Shown: one piece after another, positions 17,283-25,366 of the stretch
How positions within the stretch are numbered: position 1 is the stretch's first letter
Layout: each line of letters starts with the position of its first letter
Origin: Phenylobacterium sp.
GTDB taxonomy: Bacteria; Pseudomonadota; Alphaproteobacteria; Caulobacterales; Caulobacteraceae
NCBI RefSeq assembly: GCF_004299445.1
Contig: NZ_SCTC01000078.1
Span: 1-64,000 of the forward strand
DNA length: 64,000 nucleotides
Direction: 5' to 3'
The notes under the pieces: model-generated
Seen by the model: the letters and a program-made list of their open reading frames with translations, nothing else
The model's database searches: none
What the model was told of the DNA's origin: nothing
Position numbers and translations under genes: made by a program

Positions 17283-19628
17283 GTGGCGGTCCTCACGCTG
17301 AGCAGGACGAACACCACGGGGACAAAGACCCTAACGGGCGCCTCCGACTGGGAGCACTACCAAGCGAACGTGTCGCGGACGCGGATGACGGGGACGCCCG
17401 GTCTGCTGTCCGACTACACCAAGATCGGAGCGGCGTTCACCGAGCTAGGCTACAACGACGACGGGCGACTGTTCTCGGCATCGGACCCCAGCACCAGCGA
17501 CCATGACGGTATCTACAGCGGAGGGACGGCGGTCACCGGCAACGGATTCTCGTTCACGGTGCCGGCGGGGACGTCTTCCCAGACGCTGATCTGCTATTTC
17601 GGGCAGTACAGTGCCGACTCCATTTTCCGGGTCTCGATGACCGGCGGCGGGGTCACGAGCCCCCAGACGGACTCACAGGCCGACCCGGGCTTCAACACCC
17701 CTCTGGCCTCGAACTTCACGATCGTCTTCCAGGCCGCGAGCGCCGGCCAGACTCTCACGGTCTCCATCGAGATCGGCGCGACGTTCTCCGCCTCCTACGG
17801 CAACGTCACGATCAGTGCCCTCGCGCTGACGGCCCCCGCGGGGCTGACCTCCTGGGCCCCAGACAGCGTCACATCGGGCATGATGGGGGCGAGCCGGTTC
17901 CCATCGCCGTCATCTCAGGCGTTGCCGCCACTTGGGCGTGCGTTCGTCTCGATGGCGATCCCAATCGGCGAGCGTCGACAACCGACGCGCATGGATCGAG
18001 CGTCTGACCCACTGCCGGCGATCGCGGTGGCAACGGCGGTTTCTTTTGCGGCCGAGCAGGTCACGCCACGTCGGCAGGCGCCGACAGGGAACATCGTCCC
18101 CGGGGAAGTGCCATCAGCACTTCTACGGCCGACTGGAGGTTTTGATCCTTCCGGGCCCCCAGTTCGGACGCGACCGCTAGTCCAGCCTGTACCCAGCGAC
18201 ACCGCGGCGGCATTGCTCAGTCCGACCGGTGCCTTCGACGCACCGCTGACCCCATCGCGCCCAGCGTTGGCATGGATGCCACAATCACCAGGATCCCCCC
18301 CAGCGCTTGGTGCTCGATGGGGATTCGATGCGCCGCCAGCGATCGCTCGTTCGGCAGCTCGCTCCGAGGTCATCACGGGGCCTGTGCCCGCTGCTCTATT
18401 GGTGCTGACGTCGCCATTCGACGCGTTCCTGCCATTGGTCAGGCCGTTGACCCGCTTGCCAGCGCCGCTCGGCGACGTGCCTACGGCCGTCCTGATGGCA
18501 ACCGGCGGATTCGACGCCGGGCGGTTGCTGTCGCGCGCGAGCTCGACCTGGCAGGCACTCCCGTCAGCGCTGCTGCCCACAATCGGTGCCCCGTGGGGCT
18601 TCGAAGCCGCCTTGGCCCAGAGCGCCCGCCCTACCGCGCGCACCTCAACGACCGGCGACATTCCCGCAGCCCTGCTCATGCCGACCGGGGGCTTCGATTC
18701 GGTCACGCCGCTGGCGCGAGTGCTGGCTCGACCCTTCGCCGCGCCGGTTGACATCAGCGTCCTGATGAACCCGGCAGGCTTCCTGGCCGCGCCGGTCCTG
18801 GTTCGGGCACCCGCTGCGCCAGGGTGGCCGACTTCATCCGGTGGTCTACCATCGGCGCTCGTCGCAGCGCTGAGCGCGTGGGCCCCGAGTATGGCCACGC
18901 CCCTGCCGCCACCAGGAAGACTCCCGCCGCCAGCGCCGAGCGCCGCGTTGCCCGCCCTAATCGCGGCACAAGCGCTGACCGCCTGGGGATGGGACGCGGC
19001 GCCGCCCAGCGCGCGGCTGGCGATGGCAGGGCCCGCGCCCGCCCCGCCCATGCCGATGGTCATGCCGCCGTGGGGCTTCGCTGCCCCGCCGCTGCTGCTG
19101 GCCCGTTCCATCGCCGTGCCAGCAGCGGGGCAGCCCATGCCTCCTGGCGCCGGTGCGCCGATGGGAGGCTGGATCCAAGGTGATCTTCTGCGTCGGCCGC
19201 CACCGTCCTTTGTACCCATGCCCGACACGAACTCCCAGGCGCCCGCGCAACAAACGGGCGGCTGGACCCCGGTCGAGGCCGTCCGGCGCCCATCTTCGAT
19301 CGTTCCCATTGCCCACGACACCGCGCGCCCAGGACTGGCGCCGGGACCGTTCGTCGACCAAGAGACGCGCTTCCGAATCACCCGCCCATCGCCCGTCATC
19401 TTGGGCGCCCAGGCGCTGCCGGCGATTGTCCAGCCAGCACAGCTAGCACCGTGGGGCTGGGACCCTGGCCCACTGATCGTGCGGCCGGTCATATCCGTGA
19501 TCCTCCATGGCGGAGAACCGATAGCGGTACTGTCCGCGGACACCAATCAACGACCATTTGCCATGGTCGGCACCAGCCCCACTAGAGCGCGCGGCAACCC
19601 GGGGCCGACGAAGGTCCGCAACGCCTAG
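17283..19628 (+). CDS. Large Pro/Ala-rich repeat protein (GFD/WGFD repeats)
   Basis: A 781-residue protein. Residues 1 to about 185 look like a beta-sandwich domain (TNTTGTKTLTGASDWEHYQA to TFSASYGNVTISALALTAPA). The rest is a degenerate array of roughly 31-residue units, each with LLxPTGGFD or xPWGFD and then a Pro/Arg-rich segment, about a dozen in all, decaying toward PWGFAAPP and PWGWDPGP near the C-terminus. It is almost free of Cys and Lys. It sits just upstream of the packaging genes. A surface fibre or adhesin is one reading; I know no family with this unit. Confidence 0.65.
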   Translation: MAVLTLSRTNTTGTKTLTGASDWEHYQANVSRTRMTGTPGLLSDYTKIGAAFTELGYNDDGRLFSASDPSTSDHDGIYSGGTAVTGNGFSFTVPAGTSSQTLICYFGQYSADSIFRVSMTGGGVTSPQTDSQADPGFNTPLASNFTIVFQAASAGQTLTVSIEIGATFSASYGNVTISALALTAPAGLTSWAPDSVTSGMMGASRFPSPSSQALPPLGRAFVSMAIPIGERRQPTRMDRASDPLPAIAVATAVSFAAEQVTPRRQAPTGNIVPGEVPSALLRPTGGFDPSGPPVRTRPLVQPVPSDTAAALLSPTGAFDAPLTPSRPALAWMPQSPGSPPALGARWGFDAPPAIARSAARSEVITGPVPAALLVLTSPFDAFLPLVRPLTRLPAPLGDVPTAVLMATGGFDAGRLLSRASSTWQALPSALLPTIGAPWGFEAALAQSARPTARTSTTGDIPAALLMPTGGFDSVTPLARVLARPFAAPVDISVLMNPAGFLAAPVLVRAPAAPGWPTSSGGLPSALVAALSAWAPSMATPLPPPGRLPPPAPSAALPALIAAQALTAWGWDAAPPSARLAMAGPAPAPPMPMVMPPWGFAAPPLLLARSIAVPAAGQPMPPGAGAPMGGWIQGDLLRRPPPSFVPMPDTNSQAPAQQTGGWTPVEAVRRPSSIVPIAHDTARPGLAPGPFVDQETRFRITRPSPVILGAQALPAIVQPAQLAPWGWDPGPLIVRPVISVILHGGEPIAVLSADTNQRPFAMVGTSPTRARGNPGPTKVRNA

Positions 19629-19680
19629 CCCCGTCCATTCGTCCAACCCGCCTCGCGACCCTGCGCCAATGTTTCACGGG

Positions 19681-19992
19681 AAACGCTATACACTAAACGC
19701 CTCTCGAAATTGAGCCGACGCCCAAGCGCTATACGCTGGCCAAGTGCCCCGTCAGAACAACCGCAGGACGGAGGCCGCGCCGGTGATGACGCGGTTTTCT
19801 CCCGCTGAACTTGAGGCATTGGACCGCAAGCGGGCGCTGGAACGAGTGACTAGAAGCGGGTTGATCCGGGCTGCGGTGGCGGCTTACGAGCCGGCGGGTC
19901 GGCAGGGAAACGATATACGCGAGACCGAAGAACGAGGGCCAAGCGCTATACGCAAAGACGCCTCCGAGGTGGATTGCGCTATACGCGTCGAG
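19681..19992 (+). promoter_or_regulatory. Cluster of GCTATACGC-type sites around the RHH gene
   Basis: Copies of a TATACGC core occur near 19684 (CGCTATACAC), 19725 (GCGCTATACGC), 19914 (CGATATACGC), 19942 (GCGCTATACGC) and 19976 (GCGCTATACGC). Two precede the ribbon-helix-helix gene and three lie inside it. The same TATACGC core forms palindromes near 61341-61446 beside another RHH gene. Operator sites for autoregulation are the simplest reading. Confidence 0.5.
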
Positions 19993-20028
19993 TACGACCC
20001 AACGGAGCAGGGCAATGGCGACGCCTAG
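19744..20028 (+). CDS. Ribbon-helix-helix (CopG-like) regulator
   Basis: The 94-residue protein has an RHH-type core at about 15-50: TRFSPAELEALDRKRALERV, TRSGLIRAAVAAYEP, a beta strand followed by two helices. RHH dimers bind short palindromic repeats. The promoter region and the gene itself carry repeated TATACGC sites. GTG 19744 starts it, and its stop overlaps the following small-terminase-like gene, so it may control packaging genes. Confidence 0.7.
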   Translation: MPRQNNRRTEAAPVMTRFSPAELEALDRKRALERVTRSGLIRAAVAAYEPAGRQGNDIRETEERGPSAIRKDASEVDCAIRVEYDPTEQGNGDA

Positions 20029-20476
20029 AAAACGGCGAAAAAACGGCAAACCCAGCAAGCCGCGAGGCGGCCAGTCGACGCGGTTCAGAGAGGGAAACAA
20101 GGCCGCCAAGGGGCATGGCCGACCGAAGATCCCGGCCGAATACAAGGCGGCGCTGAAGATCCTCGAGCCAGCCGCGCTGAGCGTCCTAGACGAAGTGCTG
20201 GCCGACGCAGATCACCCACGCCGGGAGCAGGCCGCCGAGTACATTATCAACCGGGCCCGCGGCACACCTCGAACCAGGACTGAGGTCAGTACCCCGCCCG
20301 GGAAGCCCCTGGAGGTCGACGTGAAAGAGCGCGACCCGAAGGAGATGACCAGCGGCGAGCGGAAGCGGTTGATTGCGAAGCTGACGGCGGAGCTTGCTGA
20401 CCGCGAAGGTGGAGATGCAGACCATGGGCGGGAAGAAGCGGAGCCCACCACCGGAGACATTCAGGACCAGGGGTAA
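20015..20476 (+). CDS. Putative terminase small subunit / DNA-packaging accessory
   Basis: A 153-residue, strongly basic N-terminus (RKRRKNGKPSKPRGGQSTRF) leads into FREGNKAAKGHGRPK, a pattern seen in DUF5681-like phage proteins. Next comes a helical segment (EYIINRARGTPRTRTEV) like that of small terminase-type proteins. The large terminase follows three bases later. The evidence is position plus a general resemblance. Confidence 0.6.
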   Translation: MATPRKRRKNGKPSKPRGGQSTRFREGNKAAKGHGRPKIPAEYKAALKILEPAALSVLDEVLADADHPRREQAAEYIINRARGTPRTRTEVSTPPGKPLEVDVKERDPKEMTSGERKRLIAKLTAELADREGGDADHGREEAEPTTGDIQDQG

Positions 20477-20479
20477 GCA

Positions 20480-21892
20480 GTGCCCGCGGATGGGCGCGCC
20501 AAGAAGGAAGCTCGGCTGATCGAGTTGCTGAGGGCGCAGCAGCTGAAGACGCGGCTTCGCGACTACATCGCGAGTGTCTCGCCGCACCTCCCTCCGCCGC
20601 CTCACCTCGACCCGATCATCAAGCGGCTCGAGGAGTCGACGCGGCGGCCGATCCGCCTGGCGATCTCTCTCCCGCCCCGCCATGCGAAGACGACGCTGAT
20701 CACGCACGCGCTCGCCTGGCGCATGGAATGGTCTCCGGCGGACACACACGCCTATGCCAGCTACTCCGACGAGCAGGCGGCCGACAAGAGTCGCATCGTC
20801 AGGGACCTGGCCATTGGGTCGGGGGTCGAGCTACGCGACGACGCCACGCGCCTCAAGCGCTGGCAGACCGAGCAGGGAGGCGGTCTGCTAGCCGCTGGTC
20901 TTCTCTCCGGCATCACCGGCAAGGGGGTCAACGGGCTCTTCGTCGTCGACGACCCCTTCAAGAACCGCCTGGAGGCCGACAGTCGGACGATCCGCAACCG
21001 CGTCTACGAGACGTTCCGAGAGGTCGTGATGACCCGCCTCGAGGAGGTCGCCAACTCGGCCAGCGTCGTCGTCATCCACACGAGGTGGCACCCAGACGAT
21101 TTGATCGGAAGGCTCGCGAAGGACGGCGACTTCGAGATCCTGAACATCCCGGCCCTGGCCGAGGAAGACGACGTCCTCGGACGCCAGTTCGGGGACGCGC
21201 TATGGGAGCCGATGTACAGCCGCGCCTATCTGGAGGCGCTGCGCGTGACGATGGGGGCCTTCTCGTTCGATGCCCTTTACCAGGGGCGCCCGCGGCCGCG
21301 CGGGTCGAAGGTGTTCGGCGCGGCCCACTACTACGATCCTGCCCGACTGGACCTGACCGGTTGCCGGATCGTGATCGGCGCCGATCCCGCTGCGTCAAAG
21401 AAGACGACCGCCGACTACAGCGCGATGGGGGCGCTGGCCATTCGCGGCCGCGACCCGAGCACCCGCACGGCATACATACTCGAGGGCTACCGGGAGCAGG
21501 TGACGGTCCCAATGTTCGTGGCCGACCTCCGCGCGTTCCAGGACCGGCACCACGACGCGGAGGCGAACGTAGAGGGAGCTGGTCCCGGTAAGGCCGTGGT
21601 GCAGACGCTGAAGGATGTCGACCCTGGGATCCGCTGTAAGGAGAGCCCGACCGAGGGCGACAAGTTCCAGCGCGCACAGGGTGTGGCGGCCGCGTGGAAC
21701 GACGGGCGCGTGCTCGTCCCACTCGGGTCTCCACCGTGGCTGAAGGCATTCCTGGAGGAGGTTGACGACTTCACGGGCGTGAACGACGACCATGACGACC
21801 AGGTGGACTGGCTCGCGCACGCGTGGAACGCGGATGAAGATGAGCCTGCCGACTACACCGGCCGCACAACGACCGCGCCCCGCCGGATCTAG
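20480..21892 (+). CDS. terL: Terminase large subunit
   Basis: The 470-residue protein is a phage packaging motor. The ATPase domain has Walker A PPRHAKTT at 65-72, Walker B GLFVVDDPF near 153-160, and the coupling segment VVVIHTRWHPDDLIGRL. The C-terminal nuclease domain shows VIGADPAASKK and later DDHDDQVDWLAHAW, supplying the acidic metal-binding residues. GTG 20480 is the start. The stop lies in a GATCTAGCC motif. It packages DNA into heads built by the genes that follow. Confidence 0.93.
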   Translation: MPADGRAKKEARLIELLRAQQLKTRLRDYIASVSPHLPPPPHLDPIIKRLEESTRRPIRLAISLPPRHAKTTLITHALAWRMEWSPADTHAYASYSDEQAADKSRIVRDLAIGSGVELRDDATRLKRWQTEQGGGLLAAGLLSGITGKGVNGLFVVDDPFKNRLEADSRTIRNRVYETFREVVMTRLEEVANSASVVVIHTRWHPDDLIGRLAKDGDFEILNIPALAEEDDVLGRQFGDALWEPMYSRAYLEALRVTMGAFSFDALYQGRPRPRGSKVFGAAHYYDPARLDLTGCRIVIGADPAASKKTTADYSAMGALAIRGRDPSTRTAYILEGYREQVTVPMFVADLRAFQDRHHDAEANVEGAGPGKAVVQTLKDVDPGIRCKESPTEGDKFQRAQGVAAAWNDGRVLVPLGSPPWLKAFLEEVDDFTGVNDDHDDQVDWLAHAWNADEDEPADYTGRTTTAPRRI

Positions 21893-21894
21893 CC
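21886..21894 (+). promoter_or_regulatory. GATCTAGCC motif, copy 2 (terminase stop)
   Basis: The motif overlaps the last codons of the terminase gene (its TAG is the stop) and lies 46 bases before the portal start. See the copy at 14503 for the set. CTAG is generally rare in bacterial DNA, which makes repeated intergenic use notable. Confidence 0.35.
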
Positions 21895-21939
21895 CCTCGT
21901 TCTTGAGAAGCTGAGCCCAGACCAGATCATCGGTGGGGC

Positions 21940-24159
21940 GTGGCCTCGCCGAATCGCAACCAGTTCGTAGACATCCCGATCTCATCGTTCGCGGGTTGGG
22001 ATCGCGTCCGGCAGATCGAGGCGGTGCTCTCCGCCCACGACTACGGCCAGTTCCGCAACAGCGCGATCTTGGTCGACGCGATGGAGAGAGACGACCGGAT
22101 ATCGGGCGTCATGGCGACCCGGGTCGGTGGCCTCATGGCAGCGCCGGTGGAGGTGAAGCCGGCAACCGATAAGCGGAAGGCGGTTCGCATCGCGACCGAA
22201 GTCGGCGGAGACGACGACACCACGGGCATCCTGAAGCACGTCGCGCCAGACGCGACGATGCGCGCGTTGTCGTCGTGGGGGGCGTACGAAGGGGTCGTTG
22301 TCGCGGAGATCTTGTGGTTCGGCAACGGTCAAGACCGCCTGAGCCCGGCGTATCGCGAGCTACCACGGCTCAAGCTGTGGCACCCGCAGTTCGTCTACTG
22401 GGACTGGTCGGAGCGGACGTTCATCCTGATCACGGGCAGCGGGATGGTGAAGCTACCGCGAATCGACGTGAACCCGCGCTCCGACGGCAAGTGGTTCGTG
22501 TGGGCGCCGTTCGGTTTTCAGTACGGGTGGCTGCGCGCTATCGTTCGGTCCATCGCGTTCAAGTACCTCATGCGCCAGTGGAACTACCGCGACTGGGGCC
22601 GGTACAACGAGGTCTATGGCAAGCCGATCAAGAAGGGCAAGGTTCCGGCTTCCGCGAAACCGGAGGCGAAGGATCGGTTCGAGGGCGACCTGGTCAACAT
22701 GGCCGACGATGCAGTCGTCATGCTGCCCCAGGGGAAGGACCCGGAGACAAGCTACGACCTGGAGCTCCTCGAAGCGAAGAGCCGCGGCTACCAGACGTTC
22801 GGCGACCTCAAGACCCATCTCGACAAGGACATCGCGATCGCCGTGCTCGGCCAGGACCTGCCGTCGGAGGCTGGCGGCGGTGGGCTCGGCGTGTCGAAAG
22901 GCGCCGACATACGAGACCACGTCCGCCTCGACAAGCGGGTCGAGGACGCGGCGATCTACGACGCCCTCCGCGAGCAGGTCTTCACGTGGTGGGCTCTCTA
23001 CAACTTCGGCGATGCTGAACTGGCCCCCCGGATCGAGGCGCAGGTGATCCCGGAGGAGACCGAGACCGAAGAGAACCAGGGCATGCTGACCCTCGGGAAC
23101 GCGGTCAAGGCGCTGAAGGACGCCAACCCCAGGACGGACGTCGACGCGATCTACGACCGCCAGGGTATCCCGATGCTGTCTGACGAGGAGATGGCGGCGA
23201 AGCGGGCTGAGGCCGAGAAGAGTAGGCCGCAGCTGCCGCCGGGCGGCGGCGGTGCCCCGGGGCACGGTCCGGCCGCGTTGCCCCCAGCGCCTGGCGACCA
23301 TGGGCCCGCCGCTGGAGACGAAGCAGCGCACGCAGCCGCCGATGGCCCCGAGCACCTCTCCGCTGCCGATGCTCGCCTCCCGATCCGCCGGCGGGAGTTC
23401 GCGGGTCTCCCGGTCGCGATCGAGAACCCTGCCGGCACCGTGCGCCTCTGGACTGACGCCAACGGGAAGACGGTCGGATCGACCATGATGTACTTCGACT
23501 ACGGCTACATCGAGGGCCACGTCGGTAGCGATGACGAGGAGCTCGACGTCTACCTCGGTCCCGACGAGACTGCCCCGAACGTCCACATCGTGCATCAGGC
23601 GAAGGCGCCAGAGTTCAAGATGCATGACGAGGACAAGGCGTTTCTTGGATTTGCATCGGCCGACGATGCGAGGGCCGCCTACGTCGCCCATCGGAACGAC
23701 GGCGACCGCGCGATCCGCGGCATGTCGTCGATCCCGATCGAGCGCTTCAAGGAGAAGCTGCGTCGCCGCACGGGCACTGGACCGATTCGGGCGAGCATCG
23801 TGGCCGGCGCCGCCGAAGTTCACGTCGCGGAGCGCGCGATCTTGGCCATGCTCGACCGAGCCGAGAACGCGACCACCCTCGGCGCCGTGAGGACGAAGAA
23901 GGGGAAGCAGCGCGCGAAGACCTATGGAGATGCCGTGGCGGACAGGGCAAAGCGCGCAGCGGCGAAGGCGCTCGCGCCGGACCTGGAAGCCGTGCTGTCC
24001 GCCATCTCGGAATCGAGCAGCCCCAGTGACCTGCGCCGGCGCTTGCCCGGGATCTTGCGCGGGATGGATCCGGCGCAGATCGCGCAGGTCACGGAGCGGG
24101 CACGGATCTTGGGCAATCTCGGCGGGCGGCTCGCGGCCAGGAAGATGATCGAGAAGTGA
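21940..24159 (+). CDS. Portal protein (DUF935, Mu gp29-like) fused to an inorganic-pyrophosphatase-like domain
   Basis: A 739-residue protein. Residues 1 to about 425 match DUF935 portals: FRNSAILVDAMERDDRISGV, RDWGRYNEVYGKPIKKGK, then an AVLGQDLPSEAGGG segment. A Pro/Gly/Ala-rich linker (430-480) leads to a domain at about 486-608 (FDYGYIEGHVGSDDEELDVY, LGPDE) like the InPase-type domains of phage polyvalent proteins. The C-terminal helices (640-739) resemble the end of standard DUF935 portals. The portal forms the ring through which DNA enters. The extra domain's activity is unproven. Confidence 0.87.
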   Translation: MASPNRNQFVDIPISSFAGWDRVRQIEAVLSAHDYGQFRNSAILVDAMERDDRISGVMATRVGGLMAAPVEVKPATDKRKAVRIATEVGGDDDTTGILKHVAPDATMRALSSWGAYEGVVVAEILWFGNGQDRLSPAYRELPRLKLWHPQFVYWDWSERTFILITGSGMVKLPRIDVNPRSDGKWFVWAPFGFQYGWLRAIVRSIAFKYLMRQWNYRDWGRYNEVYGKPIKKGKVPASAKPEAKDRFEGDLVNMADDAVVMLPQGKDPETSYDLELLEAKSRGYQTFGDLKTHLDKDIAIAVLGQDLPSEAGGGGLGVSKGADIRDHVRLDKRVEDAAIYDALREQVFTWWALYNFGDAELAPRIEAQVIPEETETEENQGMLTLGNAVKALKDANPRTDVDAIYDRQGIPMLSDEEMAAKRAEAEKSRPQLPPGGGGAPGHGPAALPPAPGDHGPAAGDEAAHAAADGPEHLSAADARLPIRRREFAGLPVAIENPAGTVRLWTDANGKTVGSTMMYFDYGYIEGHVGSDDEELDVYLGPDETAPNVHIVHQAKAPEFKMHDEDKAFLGFASADDARAAYVAHRNDGDRAIRGMSSIPIERFKEKLRRRTGTGPIRASIVAGAAEVHVAERAILAMLDRAENATTLGAVRTKKGKQRAKTYGDAVADRAKRAAAKALAPDLEAVLSAISESSSPSDLRRRLPGILRGMDPAQIAQVTERARILGNLGGRLAARKMIEK

Positions 24160-24455
24160 GCGCGATAGCCGAAGCGTGGGAGAGGACAAAACGCGCCGTC
24201 GTTGAAGTGTATCGGCCGCACGCAGCACCGAACGCAGGCGCGGGCCTCCATTCCCTGAGATTCAAGCGCGACAACGCCAGCGGTGAAGAAACAGTGGGGA
24301 TAGCGGTGTTTCTGCGCACCGGCGATGGAACATCAACGGAGTACGAGTTCTCCTGTGTCGTGCCGACGAATGAGGAGCTTTACATCCGCATGCTGGATTC
24401 GCTCGCGGAAGGCTTCCGAACATCCGTCGATCGACTGATGGGACTGCCGTCGTGA
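24156..24455 (+). CDS. Hypothetical protein between portal and MuF genes
   Basis: The 99-residue product starts at GTG 24156, overlapping the portal stop. It looks alpha/beta with a central strand pair (EETVGIAVFLRTGDGTSTEY) and a C-terminal helix. No family is recognised. Confidence 0.55.
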   Translation: MSAIAEAWERTKRAVVEVYRPHAAPNAGAGLHSLRFKRDNASGEETVGIAVFLRTGDGTSTEYEFSCVVPTNEELYIRMLDSLAEGFRTSVDRLMGLPS

Positions 24456-24748
24456 CGGCCCCGGGAGCAGGTTTGCACCCACCGCCGAAGCGCCGCCGCC
24501 GCCGTGCAAGCGACGTCAGGGCCAAGGTCCGCCCGCGGCGCAACCAGCCCGGCTTCGTCCAGCTCTCGTGCTGGATCAGCGAGGGGACGATGGCGAAGCT
24601 CGTGGCGTTCGCGGATGCGCGCGAGACGAAGCAGCGCCTCATTGTCGACGCGGCGATCGCGAGGTACCTCGACAGTGCCGAGCGAGAGGAGTCGGTTGCG
24701 GCAGCGCCTCCACCGCCAGTTGCGGCCGAGGCCACCCATGGTCAATGA
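24452..24748 (+). CDS. Possible ribbon-helix-helix protein
   Basis: After a basic N-terminus (about 1-35), residues 36-77 (GFVQLSCWISEGTMAKLVAF, ETKQRLIVDAAIARYLDS) fit a strand plus two helices as in CopG-type DNA-binding proteins. The start overlaps the previous stop. It could regulate the head operon; the fold call is by eye. Confidence 0.5.
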   Translation: MTAPGAGLHPPPKRRRRRASDVRAKVRPRRNQPGFVQLSCWISEGTMAKLVAFADARETKQRLIVDAAIARYLDSAEREESVAAAPPPPVAAEATHGQ

Positions 24749-25091
24749 CTTCCCGATGACCCAGGGCGATCTGCTCCCGCTCATCGACCAGGTCTTGCTC
24801 AACGGCGACGACAGCGTCCGCGACCTGACCAACTGCACGGTCACGTTTCGCTTCCGGATGTACGGTGACGATCCTTCTCTCGCGACCGAGCGCTCGGCCA
24901 CCATCGTCGGGGCTCCGACGGACGGCCACGTGCGGTACTCCTGGCAGCCTGGCGACACCGACCGGACCCCGTTGATGCTCGCGGAGTGGGTCGTGTACTT
25001 CCCGGGCACGCTGCCTGAGACGTTCCCGAACGGCAGGAGCGACGAGTTCCCGAGCGGGTACATCAGGGTCGCAATCAAGCCGAAGCTGTGA
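24738..25091 (+). CDS. BppU N-terminal-like structural protein
   Basis: The 117-residue protein has GDLLPLIDQVLLNGDDSVRD, LTNCTVTFRFRMYG, HVRYSWQPGDTDRTPLML and VYFPGTLPETFPNG. This pattern matches the N-terminal attachment domain of phage baseplate upper protein BppU and similar short virion proteins. ATG 24738 overlaps the upstream gene. Its location among head genes suggests a small attachment or decoration role. Confidence 0.65.
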   Translation: MVNDFPMTQGDLLPLIDQVLLNGDDSVRDLTNCTVTFRFRMYGDDPSLATERSATIVGAPTDGHVRYSWQPGDTDRTPLMLAEWVVYFPGTLPETFPNGRSDEFPSGYIRVAIKPKL

Positions 25092-25094
25092 ACC

Positions 25095-25361
25095 ATGATC
25101 ATCGGTGATGCTTATAAGTTCGTTGGCCTCGGGGACGATCCGATCGTGAAGGCGGACGCACCCGTTGCCGAAACCGACGAGGCATATGCAACCGCCGGTC
25201 GGGCGGCAGCCGATCGCCTCTGGATGATTCCGGGAGCACGCACGCATGACGACCCCGGACGGCTGGTTTACTTCACTGTCGCCATACCGGTGTCGCAGGA
25301 ACTGATGCAGCAGGCGCGCATGGCGTTCGAGGAGCGCTGGGCGATGCTGGCGCAATCCTAG
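25095..25361 (+). CDS. Hypothetical protein
   Basis: An 88-residue product with MIIGDAYKFVGLGDDPIVKA at the N-terminus and a C-terminal helix. It sits directly before the MuF-like gene. No family is recognised. Confidence 0.5.
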   Translation: MIIGDAYKFVGLGDDPIVKADAPVAETDEAYATAGRAAADRLWMIPGARTHDDPGRLVYFTVAIPVSQELMQQARMAFEERWAMLAQS

Positions 25362-25366
25362 CCGTC

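Noticed and set aside
17915..19546. Long minus-strand open frame opposite the repeat protein
   Set aside because: Ala/Gly/Ser-rich with no folded pattern; high GC and repeated sense codons keep it open. Sense repeats are coherent.
19743..20030. CRISPR-like repeats in the GCTATACGC cluster
   Set aside because: Repeats are only about 11 bases with irregular spacing, and three copies are inside a gene. They look like operators.
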